A stretch of 41,219 bases of DNA from CAYSLU01 sp964431965 (GTDB taxonomy: Bacteria; Verrucomicrobiota; Kiritimatiellia; CAIKKV01; CAYSLU01): positions 1 through 41,219 of the forward strand of contig CAYSLU010000043.1 of the NCBI GenBank assembly GCA_964431965.1. Reading direction: 5' to 3'. The position numbers were made by a program, and so were the translations under genes. Positions 35,192 to 41,219 of this stretch are shown here, in pieces (position 1 is the stretch's first letter; each line of letters begins with the position of its first letter). The notes beneath the pieces are model-generated. The model was not told the DNA's origin. It did not search any database and saw nothing but the letters and a program-made list of their open reading frames with translations.

Positions 35192-36763
35192 ATGCTGCGC
35201 GAAGCGTTGGAGAGAGGTGAGTTCGTTTACTCCACGGAAATGGTGCCGGGGCGCGGCAGCGGCGGTCCGGCAGTCGACGCCGTGGCGGCGTTTGCCAAGC
35301 GCATCCATGAGTCGGGCCTGCCGATCCGATCGATCAGCGTGACGGACAACCCGGGGGGGAACCCCGCCATCGCCCCGGACGCCGTGGCGCGCGAGGTGCT
35401 GGCCGCCGGCGTCGATCCGATCGTCAATTTTGCCTGTCGCGACTACAACCGCAACGCCTTGGAGTCTCGGATGTCGGCGCTGGCCCGGGCGGGCATCGAG
35501 AACGTGCTGGCGGTGACGGGCGACTATCCCGAGAGCGGGTACGGCGGGGTGGCGCGACCGGTGTTCGACCTGGACTCGGTCCAGTCCATCGCCTACCTGA
35601 AGGCGATGAACACGGGCATCCAGGCGCCCCTTCCGGGCGGCAAGCTGCAGCCCCTCCCGAAGTCCAACTTCTTCATCGGCGCGGCCGTCAGCGTGTTCAA
35701 GCAGCGCGAGGACGAGCTCGTGCTGCAGCTGATGAAGATGGAGCGCAAGATACGGGCGGGCGCGGACTACATCATCCCGCAGCTCGGCTACGACATGCGG
35801 AAGTTCCTCGAGGTCAAGCGCTACATGGACGCGCGCGGGCTGAACGTGCCCGTGCTGGGCAACGTCTACGTGCTGAACGCCGGCTCGGCCCGGGTCATGA
35901 ACCGTGGCGCGGTGCCCGGCTGCGTGGTGACCGACGAGCTGCTGAAGCTTCTCGAGGAGGAGGCCAAGGCCCCGGACAAGGGCAAGGCGAAGCGCATGGA
36001 GCGGGCGGCCCAGATGGTGGCGGTGTTTCGCGGCATGGGCTTCAACGGCGTGCACCTCGGCGGGTTCGGGCTCAAGTTCGAGGACTTCGAGGCCATCATC
36101 CGGCGGTCCGAGGCCATCGCCCCGGAGTGGGAGTCCTTCCTGCCCGGCCTGGCGTTCTCGCGGCCCGGCGAGTTCTACCTGTTTCCGGCGCCGACCGTGT
36201 GGGGCACCAGCCGGCCGAAGGATCCCGATCCGATCCCGGCGCTCACGGGCGGCTCCGAGGGGCTCATGAGCGCGGCGATGCGCGCGTTCCACAAGGCCCT
36301 GTTCGTCGAGAACACGGCGGGCTACAAGATGATGAGGGCCTTCTACCAGGGCGTCGGCAAGTCCGGGCCGCTGGCGAAGCTGGCCCACGGCATGGAGCTG
36401 CTGAGCAAGGGGATGCTGTTCGGATGCCGCGACTGCGGCGACTGCGCTCTGGCCGACATGGCGTTCTGCTGCCCGATGTCCAAGTGCCCGAAGAACCTCC
36501 GGAACGGCCCGTGCGGCGGCTCGCGCCAGGGCCAGTGCGAGGTCCATGCCGATCGGCCGTGCGTGTGGACGATCGTCTACCGGCGCAACAAAGCGAACGG
36601 CGCGCTCAACGCGATGCGCGAAGGGTACGTCCCGCCGCGCGACGCGAAGCTCGAGGAGACGTCGGGCTGGGCGAGCTTCTACCTGGGCCGCGACTACCGG
36701 GGCCGGCAGATCACGCCCGTCGCGCCGGTGAAGAGCGAGCACATCAAGGCGCCCGGAGCGTGA
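35192..36763 (+). CDS. metF: Methylenetetrahydrofolate reductase with MetV-like cysteine-rich C-terminus
   Basis: A 523-residue protein from the ATG at 35192 (GTGGGG seven bases upstream). The N-terminal barrel matches MetF: FVYSTEMVPGRGSGG, VTDNPGGNPAIAPDA, VLAVTGDYPESGYGG and GADYIIPQLGYDMRKF. Around residue 410 starts a Cys-rich tail, GCRDCGDCALADMAFCCPMS, then KCPKN and NGPCGGSRQGQCEV. This matches the MTHFR C-terminal/MetV domain (PF12225), which in acetogens is a separate iron-sulfur subunit MetV. Here MetF and MetV are fused. The fusion suggests ferredoxin- or other low-potential-linked CH2-THF reduction instead of, or in addition to, NADH. The stop overlaps the following heparinase start by GTGA, a striking coupling. 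Confidence 0.88.
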   Translation: MLREALERGEFVYSTEMVPGRGSGGPAVDAVAAFAKRIHESGLPIRSISVTDNPGGNPAIAPDAVAREVLAAGVDPIVNFACRDYNRNALESRMSALARAGIENVLAVTGDYPESGYGGVARPVFDLDSVQSIAYLKAMNTGIQAPLPGGKLQPLPKSNFFIGAAVSVFKQREDELVLQLMKMERKIRAGADYIIPQLGYDMRKFLEVKRYMDARGLNVPVLGNVYVLNAGSARVMNRGAVPGCVVTDELLKLLEEEAKAPDKGKAKRMERAAQMVAVFRGMGFNGVHLGGFGLKFEDFEAIIRRSEAIAPEWESFLPGLAFSRPGEFYLFPAPTVWGTSRPKDPDPIPALTGGSEGLMSAAMRAFHKALFVENTAGYKMMRAFYQGVGKSGPLAKLAHGMELLSKGMLFGCRDCGDCALADMAFCCPMSKCPKNLRNGPCGGSRQGQCEVHADRPCVWTIVYRRNKANGALNAMREGYVPPRDAKLEETSGWASFYLGRDYRGRQITPVAPVKSEHIKAPGA

Positions 36764-38694
36764 GCCGGCTGTCCGACACCGACATCGTCAACTCCGCCAC
36801 GCCGCTCGAGACCCGGTTTGCCGGAGTCCACCCGCGGCTTTACGCCACGGGCGCGGAGCTGGACGCGCTGCGCGGCCGGTTCGGCGCCGAGCCGTGGGCG
36901 GGCTTCCTGCGCCGGGTTCGCGCCCAGGCCGACGCCGCCATCCGGAGCGGGGTGCCCGCGCCGGGGCCGACCGGAGACGATCTCCGCCCGGTCGGGTGCG
37001 GGCTCGCGCACCTCGCGGCGGCCTACCGCTACACCGGCGAGAGCGCCTACCTGGCCGCCGCGCGCGACCACATCGCCCGCATGGCGGAGCACCCCGACTG
37101 GACCTGCAGCCTGCAGTACGGCCACTGGGCGCACGGCATGGGGCTGGCCTACGACTGGCTGTTCCACGAGCTTGACGCGCCGCTGCGCCAGCGGGCGGCC
37201 GAGACGCTGCGCGACCGCACGGAGCGGGTCTTCCGGCACTGGGGCGAATACCGCGATGCGTACGCGACGGGCTACGCCTGGAACCACTCGGGCGTCGTTC
37301 ACGGCGGGCTCGTCGCCGCGGCGTGCGCGATCCACGGCGAGATCGACGGCGTGGGGCGGTTCCTCCGGATGGGGCTGGAGAAGCTGCGCCTGATGGTCGA
37401 TGCCCTGGGGCCGGACGGCGCGTCGGCCGAGGGGCTGGCCTACGGGCTCTACCAGGCGGATTTCCAGCTCAAGTCCATGGTCCTCGCCGACCGCCTGCTC
37501 GGGCTCGATTTCTTCTCCGAGTGCGCGTTCTACCGCCAGATGCCGCTCTTCCTGCTCTACTGCACGCTCCCGCGGCCGGTCTGGTCGCCGCGCTCGACCT
37601 TTCTCCAGATGGGCGATACCAACGGCAGCCACTGGCATGGGCCGGATGTGTTTCTGCGGCTCATCGCGCGGCGCTATCGGGACGGCCACGCCCAGTGGCT
37701 GGCCAATGCCTCGGCCGCGGCCGGCGTGTGCGCCGACAGCTCGTGCTTCCTCAATGCGCTGTGGCACGACGAGACCGTGGCGCCACAGCCGCCGGACGAC
37801 CTGCCGCCGATGCGCCGGTTCGCCGACAAGGACATCGTGATGGCCCGCAGCGGGTGGGGCGATGACGCCTCCGTGCTCGCGTTCAAGTGCGGGCCGGCGT
37901 CCGGCCACCATGCCGCGCGCCGCTACAAGCAGAACGTCAGCGGCGGGCACATGCACCCCGACGCCGGGCACGTGGCGCTGCACGCCTGCGGCGACTGGCT
38001 GCTGGTCGATGACGGCTACACGCTGAAGCAGACGGCCTACCAGAACACCGTGCTCGTCAACGGGGTCGGCCAGACCGGCGAAGGCTCGACGTGGTTCGAG
38101 GACCTGGAGATACGCCGCGGAAAGGCCGAGGGCCGGATCCTGCGCGCCGAAAGCGCGGGCGGCATCGACTGGGCGATCGCCGATGTCGCGCCTGCGTACG
38201 AGCCGGGTGCCCGCCTGCGGCGCTTCCTGAGGCACCTGATCTACGTGCGCCCCGATGTATGGGTGCTCGTCGACGAGCTCGAGGCGGAGGCCAACTCGAC
38301 ATTCGAGCTGCGCTTCCATGCGCCGGCTCCGTTCTCGCCGGCGGAGGGCGGGGCCTGGGACATGCGCGTGAAGACGGGCGCGCTGCGGCTGTGGACGCCG
38401 GGGCCGACGCCGTGTGTCGCCCGCCCGTTCCGCGACCTCCTGAAGGGCACCAGCCCGGTTCACCGGGGCGGCGAGCTCGACGCCTTGTCGGTGACCAACG
38501 CGGCGCCGCTCAGCGCCGCCTGCTTCGTGACGGTCCTGCACGCGCATCCGGCCGGCGCGCCCGTGGATCTGACCGTGCGGCTCGAGCCGGCCGGCGATGC
38601 GCTCCGTCTCACGCTGGCCCGGCCGAGGCGGACGGCATGCCTCGATCTGCGCCCCGGCCAGGCCGACCCCGCGCAGCCGATCCACGCGTGCTGA
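36760..38694 (+). CDS. Heparinase II/III-family protein, coupled to MTHFR
   Basis: A 644-residue protein starting at GTG (36760-36762) that overlaps the MTHFR stop. The N-terminal toroid has HPRLYATGAELDALRGRF, QYGHWAHGMGLAYDWLF and AWNHSGVVHGGLVAAACA. The C-terminal sandwich starts near residue 340 with DIVMARSGWGDDASVLAFKCG, then NVSGGHMHPDAGHVALHACG and LLVDDGYTLKQTAYQNTV, the heparinase II/III-like domain (PF07940). It is distinct from the paralogue at 3769. No signal peptide, so probably cytoplasmic. Translational coupling to a folate enzyme is unexpected and may reflect processing of a methylated uronic-acid oligosaccharide, or simply chance operon building. Confidence 0.85.
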   Translation: MSRLSDTDIVNSATPLETRFAGVHPRLYATGAELDALRGRFGAEPWAGFLRRVRAQADAAIRSGVPAPGPTGDDLRPVGCGLAHLAAAYRYTGESAYLAAARDHIARMAEHPDWTCSLQYGHWAHGMGLAYDWLFHELDAPLRQRAAETLRDRTERVFRHWGEYRDAYATGYAWNHSGVVHGGLVAAACAIHGEIDGVGRFLRMGLEKLRLMVDALGPDGASAEGLAYGLYQADFQLKSMVLADRLLGLDFFSECAFYRQMPLFLLYCTLPRPVWSPRSTFLQMGDTNGSHWHGPDVFLRLIARRYRDGHAQWLANASAAAGVCADSSCFLNALWHDETVAPQPPDDLPPMRRFADKDIVMARSGWGDDASVLAFKCGPASGHHAARRYKQNVSGGHMHPDAGHVALHACGDWLLVDDGYTLKQTAYQNTVLVNGVGQTGEGSTWFEDLEIRRGKAEGRILRAESAGGIDWAIADVAPAYEPGARLRRFLRHLIYVRPDVWVLVDELEAEANSTFELRFHAPAPFSPAEGGAWDMRVKTGALRLWTPGPTPCVARPFRDLLKGTSPVHRGGELDALSVTNAAPLSAACFVTVLHAHPAGAPVDLTVRLEPAGDALRLTLARPRRTACLDLRPGQADPAQPIHAC

Positions 38695-38700
38695 GCGAGG

Positions 38701-38819
38701 ATCTCCGAATGGCTCCGACACGCTCTTCGCAGTTTCTGCGGTATCCTCTGTTCTGCTGGTCGATATTCGTCCGCGGAATCGCCGACCTCCGTGGTCTCAG
38801 CGGTAGATACTCCGAATGG
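38701..38819 (+). repeat. Imperfect tandem intergenic repeat
   Basis: ATCTCCGAATGG (38701-38712) recurs as ATACTCCGAATGG (38807-38819). Between them CTTCGCAGTTTCTGCGGTAT (38725-38744) resembles CTCCGTGGTCTCAGCGGTAG (38787-38806). The 12-mer CGGTAGATACTC at 38801-38812 also occurs at 946-957 just before abiEi. The function is unknown; such elements are seen between genes in GC-rich environmental genomes. Confidence 0.5.
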
Positions 38820-38891
38820 TCACCCCTCCGGCGGCCATCCCGTCCGCTCGCCAGTCCCGCCCCCGTCAGTCCGCCACCGAGTTCTCTTCCC

Positions 38892-38919
38892 TTGAGCGCG
38901 CTGAGGGCCGCCCTATAGT
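38892..38919 (+). promoter_or_regulatory. Sigma-70-like promoter
   Basis: TTGAGC (38892-38897), 16 bases, then TATAGT (38914-38919). No gene starts for 190 bases downstream, so it may drive a non-coding RNA or a long leader of the relB operon. Confidence 0.45.
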
Positions 38920-38925
38920 GCCCCA

Positions 38926-39040
38926 TGCCGGCGGTTGCAGCACCCGTGGGCATGTTCGGAAACCACGGGGGGGTGCATTAGCGAACTCGCCCCCCCCAGC
39001 CGGCCGTTCCCGGAATTTCCGAACGGTATCTCCATGAAGC
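38926..39040 (+). ncRNA. Candidate structured RNA or leader
   Basis: Downstream of the promoter at 38892, GCACCCGTGG can pair with CCACGGG...TGC (38937-38984, with a four-G bulge). A second stem CCGTTC/GAACGG follows around 39003-39026. There is no coding sequence. No known RNA family was recognised, and length and ends are guesses. Confidence 0.3.
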
Positions 39041-39082
39041 TGATGTTGGCCGGATGAAGAGAGGAGAGGGAATCCTTGCTGA

Positions 39083-39102
39083 TGTGTTGCACATGTGACA
39101 CA
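39083..39102. promoter_or_regulatory. Nested palindrome before relB, candidate operator
   Basis: TGTGT (39083-39087) and ACACA (39098-39102) flank a perfect CACATGTG (39090-39097) within 10 bases of the antitoxin start. RelB/DinJ ribbon-helix-helix antitoxins bind such palindromes to repress their own operon. Confidence 0.5.
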
Positions 39103-39110
39103 CTATCGGC

Positions 39111-39368
39111 ATGAAAACAGCAGTCGTTCATGCCCGAATGGAACCCGGAACCAAGCGGCACGCGGAAGGCGTCCTGTCGAAGCTTGGCATCAGCCCAACA
39201 GAGGCCATCCGTGTGTTCTATCGGCAAATATCGCTTCGCGGGGGCTTGCCCTTTCCTGTGGCGATTCCGAACGAGAAGACCGCCACCACACTCCGGAAGA
39301 GTCAACGGGGCGAGCAGGTTCGGCGGTTTGAGACGCTCGATGCGATGTTTGAGAGTTGGGAAAGGTGA
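39111..39368 (+). CDS. relB: RelB/DinJ-family antitoxin
   Basis: An 85-residue protein. The N-terminal ribbon-helix-helix reads AVVHARMEPGTKRHAEGVLS then KLGISPTEAIRVFYRQISLR, and PFPVAIPNEKT follows, as in DinJ. The C-terminal ERFETLDAMFE-type tail wraps the toxin. It neutralises the RNase toxin encoded next and represses the pair through the palindrome upstream. The stop overlaps the toxin start as GTGA. Lower GC than the metabolic genes suggests horizontal acquisition. Confidence 0.9.
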   Translation: MKTAVVHARMEPGTKRHAEGVLSKLGISPTEAIRVFYRQISLRGGLPFPVAIPNEKTATTLRKSQRGEQVRRFETLDAMFESWER

Positions 39369-39637
39369 AGCAGCTTTCCCAGTCCACGCAGTTCGCGCGA
39401 GACGTGAAGCTGATGCGAAAGCGGGGCAAGGATCTCCGGAAACTTCAGTTCGTGGTCAAGTTGCTGGCGGAAGGCATTCGCTTGCCACCGCAACACAGAG
39501 ATCACCCGCTGATCGGGACGTGGCGTCCGTCACGGGACTGCCACATCGAACCGGACTGGATCCTGATCTACACGGCAGATGGCGACTCTCTTAGACTGGA
39601 GCGCACGGGAAGTCACAGCGATCTGTTCAAGAAGTGA
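39365..39637 (+). CDS. yafQ: YafQ-family mRNA interferase toxin
   Basis: A 90-residue RelE-superfamily toxin starting at GTG (39365), with GGGAAAG adjacent; a TTG at 39356 is an alternative. Conserved catalytic residues are visible: His in HRDHPLIGTW, His and Asp in CHIEPDWILIY, and His in RTGSHSDLF, matching YafQ His50, His63, Asp67 and His87. It cleaves mRNA at the ribosome. The full-length, intact motif suggests an active toxin. It pairs with the antitoxin immediately upstream. Confidence 0.9.
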   Translation: MKQLSQSTQFARDVKLMRKRGKDLRKLQFVVKLLAEGIRLPPQHRDHPLIGTWRPSRDCHIEPDWILIYTADGDSLRLERTGSHSDLFKK

Positions 39638-39641
39638 GGAC

Positions 39642-39720
39642 GGTCAACCAGCCGCCGGAGGCTACCTCGCTCCGCTCGGGACCTCAACAGCGGCGTTGGC
39701 AGCGAAGGGCAGATGGTCCT
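39642..39720 (+). repeat. attC-like element, copy A
   Basis: It follows the yafQ stop by five bases. It is an imperfect inverted repeat with CAACcaGCCGC (39645-39655) facing GCGGCGTTG and ending GTTGGC (39695-39700), then AGCGAAGGGCAGATGGTCCT. The last 30 bases closely match copy B at 40863-40954. The outer boxes deviate from the strict RYYYAAC/GTTRRRY integron consensus. Confidence 0.4.
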
Positions 39721-39758
39721 TATGTCTCCCTAATGGCACGATCGGTGTCGGAGATAAT

Positions 39759-40142
39759 GTGAACGGAAGCCGAGTTCGGAGACTTGTTGTGCCGTTGTGC
39801 GGCCTTGTCGTCGCCATTGCGATTGTCTACTGGGTCGCGATTCCTCGAATTGGATCAACACCACATTTCCCGGTCAGCGCAGCGCGGCACTCCATTCACG
39901 TCGTCCTTTCCGCCCTTGAAGCCTATCGCGACAACCATGGATCATATCCCTCCGAGGAGCAGGGCCTCAGCGTTCTGCCACCAGGCCTTCTCGTTCAGGG
40001 AGTGCCTCCGCAATATCGTCCCAAAGGCATCACTGACCCGTGGGGAAGGCCGTTGCGTTACAAGTTGATCCATGGGGAGCCCCGCATTCGGTCCGCAGGG
40101 CCGGACGCCCAATTCGACACCGACGACGACATAACAAACTGA
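39759..40142 (+). CDS. Orphan GspG-like protein (type II secretion pseudopilin C-terminal domain)
   Basis: A 127-residue protein from a GTG at 39759 with GGAG five bases upstream. One membrane helix (LVVPLCGLVVAIAIVYWVA) is followed by a pseudopilin head: YRDNHGSYPSEEQGLSVL, DPWGRPLRYKL and a calcium-loop-like SAGPDAQFDTDDDITN. This is the GspG C-terminal fold (PF08334). The prepilin-peptidase motif G-F-x3-E before the helix is absent, so it should not be processed and assembled as a normal pseudopilin. No other secretion genes are near. It lies as a single small gene between repeat elements. Confidence 0.7.
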   Translation: MNGSRVRRLVVPLCGLVVAIAIVYWVAIPRIGSTPHFPVSAARHSIHVVLSALEAYRDNHGSYPSEEQGLSVLPPGLLVQGVPPQYRPKGITDPWGRPLRYKLIHGEPRIRSAGPDAQFDTDDDITN

Positions 40143-40147
40143 AAGAG

Positions 40148-40193
40148 CACCGAGCGACGGCGTGGTGCGCGACTCGGTGCCCGCGGCGGGCAC
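40148..40193 (+). terminator. Two mutually exclusive hairpins after the GspG-like gene
   Basis: CACCGAG (40148-40154) pairs with CTCGGTG (40173-40179). GTGCCCGC (40177-40184) pairs with GCGGGCAC (40186-40193). The two share bases 40177-40179. No T-run follows, so it may be an attenuator-like or recombination-site structure and not a classical terminator. Confidence 0.3.
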
Positions 40194-40229
40194 CTCGCCG
40201 CACACGCCGGCACGTTGGGTGGATGAGAC

Positions 40230-40853
40230 ATGAACAGGACGACGAAGGGCCGGCTCGGTTGCCTCGGCGGGGTTGCCTTGTTGATCGGCGGCTGCGTCGT
40301 GGTGACCCATGTAGGCGACTTTCCCCCCCGCGCCGTCTTAGTAGCGGAACCGCCAGGCGATGTCGCGCCGATCAAGAGCGAATGGTATCACGGCTTCGAC
40401 TCCAGCAACGTTGTTCCTCGTCACATTGGCATGGTTGAGGGGACATTCACCCTGGGAACATGGATCACTGTCGAGTTGCACAGTGTCAGGACCGGTCATG
40501 TCGAGACCGTGATGGGATCGTCAGTTGGACGAAGCCCGAATCAGTATCCGCGGTATCTGTGGTCCAACATGCGCATCATCGTGGCCCTGGGCGACGACAA
40601 GCGCCCAGGGTACACGCTCACGAGTCTTGGCTGCATCGGAGTATCCTGCGGTACGGGCGGAGGGGGGCCGCTTTCCAACAACATTCAGGTAGCACACTCC
40701 CGCGTTTTCGCAGGCCCGTTGCCTGCCCACTCGGAGTACCTGCTGTATGTAGCTGGTGACCGTGCGTTTGAGGCCACTCGGGACACACCGCTGACCACCT
40801 TCGCAAAGGAAGCCACGGGGAACTTCATGGTTGTGACCGTGAAGAGAAACTAG
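40230..40853 (+). CDS. Predicted lipoprotein of unknown function
   Basis: A 207-residue protein. A lipobox (ALLIGGC, Cys22) follows a basic N-terminus, so a lipid-anchored envelope protein is expected. The rest contains EGTFTLGTWITVELHSVRTG, a Gly-rich GTGGGGPLSNN and beta-strand-rich sequence ending FMVVTVKRN. No family was recognised. It is the third small plus-strand gene unit in a row and is followed directly by copy B of the attC-like element, a layout like gene cassettes. Confidence 0.65.
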   Translation: MNRTTKGRLGCLGGVALLIGGCVVVTHVGDFPPRAVLVAEPPGDVAPIKSEWYHGFDSSNVVPRHIGMVEGTFTLGTWITVELHSVRTGHVETVMGSSVGRSPNQYPRYLWSNMRIIVALGDDKRPGYTLTSLGCIGVSCGTGGGGPLSNNIQVAHSRVFAGPLPAHSEYLLYVAGDRAFEATRDTPLTTFAKEATGNFMVVTVKRN

Positions 40854-40862
40854 GCCGGAGGG

Positions 40863-40954
40863 ACCCAACATCCGCCTGGAACGCTACATCGGTGCCGCTG
40901 CGCTCCACCGGCGAGGTTCAGTCGGGGCGTTGGCAGCAAAGGAAAGATGGTCCT
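40863..40954 (+). repeat. attC-like element, copy B
   Basis: It starts 10 bases after the lipoprotein stop. ACCCAAC (40863-40869) fits RYYYAAC. Inner boxes GGAAC and GTTC are present. The right side is GCGTTGGCAGCAAAGGAAAG followed by ATGGTCCT. The right 30 bases closely match copy A. GTTGGC matches the expected GTTRRRY only in part. Confidence 0.4.
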
Positions 40955-41047
40955 ATTGGCAATAGCGGGGGGACAGACGGATTCAATCTGGAAATCAGGA
41001 AGGCAGGAAACGCGGATGGTGAAGGCAAAGGACTGCCGGACACGGCA

Positions 41048-41119
41048 CTGACGGCGGATGTTATCAGCGCGCCCATCGTGGTTCACAGGGCGCTCGGACC
41101 GGGGTTTCTGGAGTCGACC
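41048..41119 (+). pseudogene. Fragment of a GxxExxY-family protein
   Basis: The frame from 41048 reads LTADVISAPIVVHRALGPG then FLES, matching the conserved N-terminal segment of GxxExxY proteins (usually VIGAAIEVHRALGPGLLES). The homology stops right after LES, where TKNVNRTQ replaces YEECL. GxxExxY proteins are small, widespread in GC-rich environmental bacteria and of unknown function. This is a truncated remnant. Confidence 0.6.
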
Positions 41120-41144
41120 AAGAATGTCAACAGGACTCAAGGCC

Positions 41145-41219
41145 ATGCATGCAGAACAGCGCCACGAGACTGCCGCGCTGCGCGCAGCGACTCAGGAGCG
41201 TCGTTCGGTTCGGCAGTCG
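41145..41219 (+). CDS. Possible start of a gene cut by the window end
   Basis: An ATG at 41145 with AAGG six bases upstream opens a frame that runs to the window end (25 codons: MHAEQRHETAALRAATQERR and so on). It is helical and charged. It is too short to identify and could be chance. Confidence 0.25.
   Translation, partial: MHAEQRHETAALRAATQERRSVRQS

Noticed and set aside
1..41219. CRISPR array, rRNA genes or complete insertion sequence
   Set aside because: No regularly spaced direct repeats, rRNA-like sequence, or transposase with terminal repeats was seen.

Overview
The window looks like a GC-rich (by eye about 65%) chromosomal contig, probably a metagenome-assembled genome because it holds two runs of exactly 100 N. 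Gene content points to an anaerobic glycan degrader of the PVC group, most likely Kiritimatiellota or a relative. The evidence is sulfatase, sialidase, heparinase II/III and GH38 genes, several uroporphyrinogen-decarboxylase (URO-D)-like proteins, Gfo/Idh/MocA and sugar-isomerase genes, a bifunctional homocysteine methyltransferase/MTHFR, rubredoxin, and secreted proteins of a style common in Kiritimatiellota. The phylum assignment is inference.

Layout. (1) 1-1,760: a tRNA-Glu gene with a frameshifted C-terminal remnant of a large serine recombinase running into it, then an AbiE locus with intact antitoxin and broken toxin. This is a decayed integration site. (2) 1,760-23,850: a carbohydrate-catabolism locus, almost all on the minus strand. 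It encodes a cyclase-family hydrolase, two sialidase-fold proteins, a heparinase-like lyase (the only plus-strand gene), a secreted beta-helix protein, three URO-D-like proteins, a TIM-barrel isomerase, Gfo/Idh oxidoreductase, zinc-type dehydrogenase, aldo/keto reductase, sulfatase, HpcH/HpaI aldolase, GH38 mannosidase and AGE epimerase. Several neighbours overlap by ATGA or GTGA. Only the beta-helix protein has an obvious signal peptide, and no transporter is visible. (3) 24,271-29,463: a P-type ATPase, then a pair of secreted proteins (a SUMF1-like protein lacking the catalytic cysteines, and an unknown). (4) 29,472-36,763: a one-carbon/methionine block with a homocysteine methyltransferase-MTHFR fusion, a 53-residue rubredoxin, cobalamin-dependent MetH, and a divergent MTHFR with a MetV-like cysteine-rich tail. 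That MTHFR overlaps the start of a second heparinase II/III protein. (5) 38,695-41,219: an accessory region with repeats, a candidate structured RNA, a RelB/YafQ toxin-antitoxin pair, a GspG-like orphan, a lipoprotein, two copies of an attC-like element and a gene fragment.

How it may work together: the glycan locus would desulfate and depolymerise a complex acidic glycan and feed the sugars into oxidoreductases and a 2-keto-acid aldolase. Three URO-D-like proteins, one with the H-x-C...C site of cobamide methyltransferases, lie near a folate/cobalamin block that is translationally coupled to a polysaccharide lyase. This suggests, without proving, that methyl groups from a methylated glycan or related substrate are channelled to tetrahydrofolate.

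Assembly notes: the first N gap is flanked by an identical 55-bp duplication and is very probably a false gap. Collapsing it restores a complete aldolase. The second gap removes part of a sialidase.
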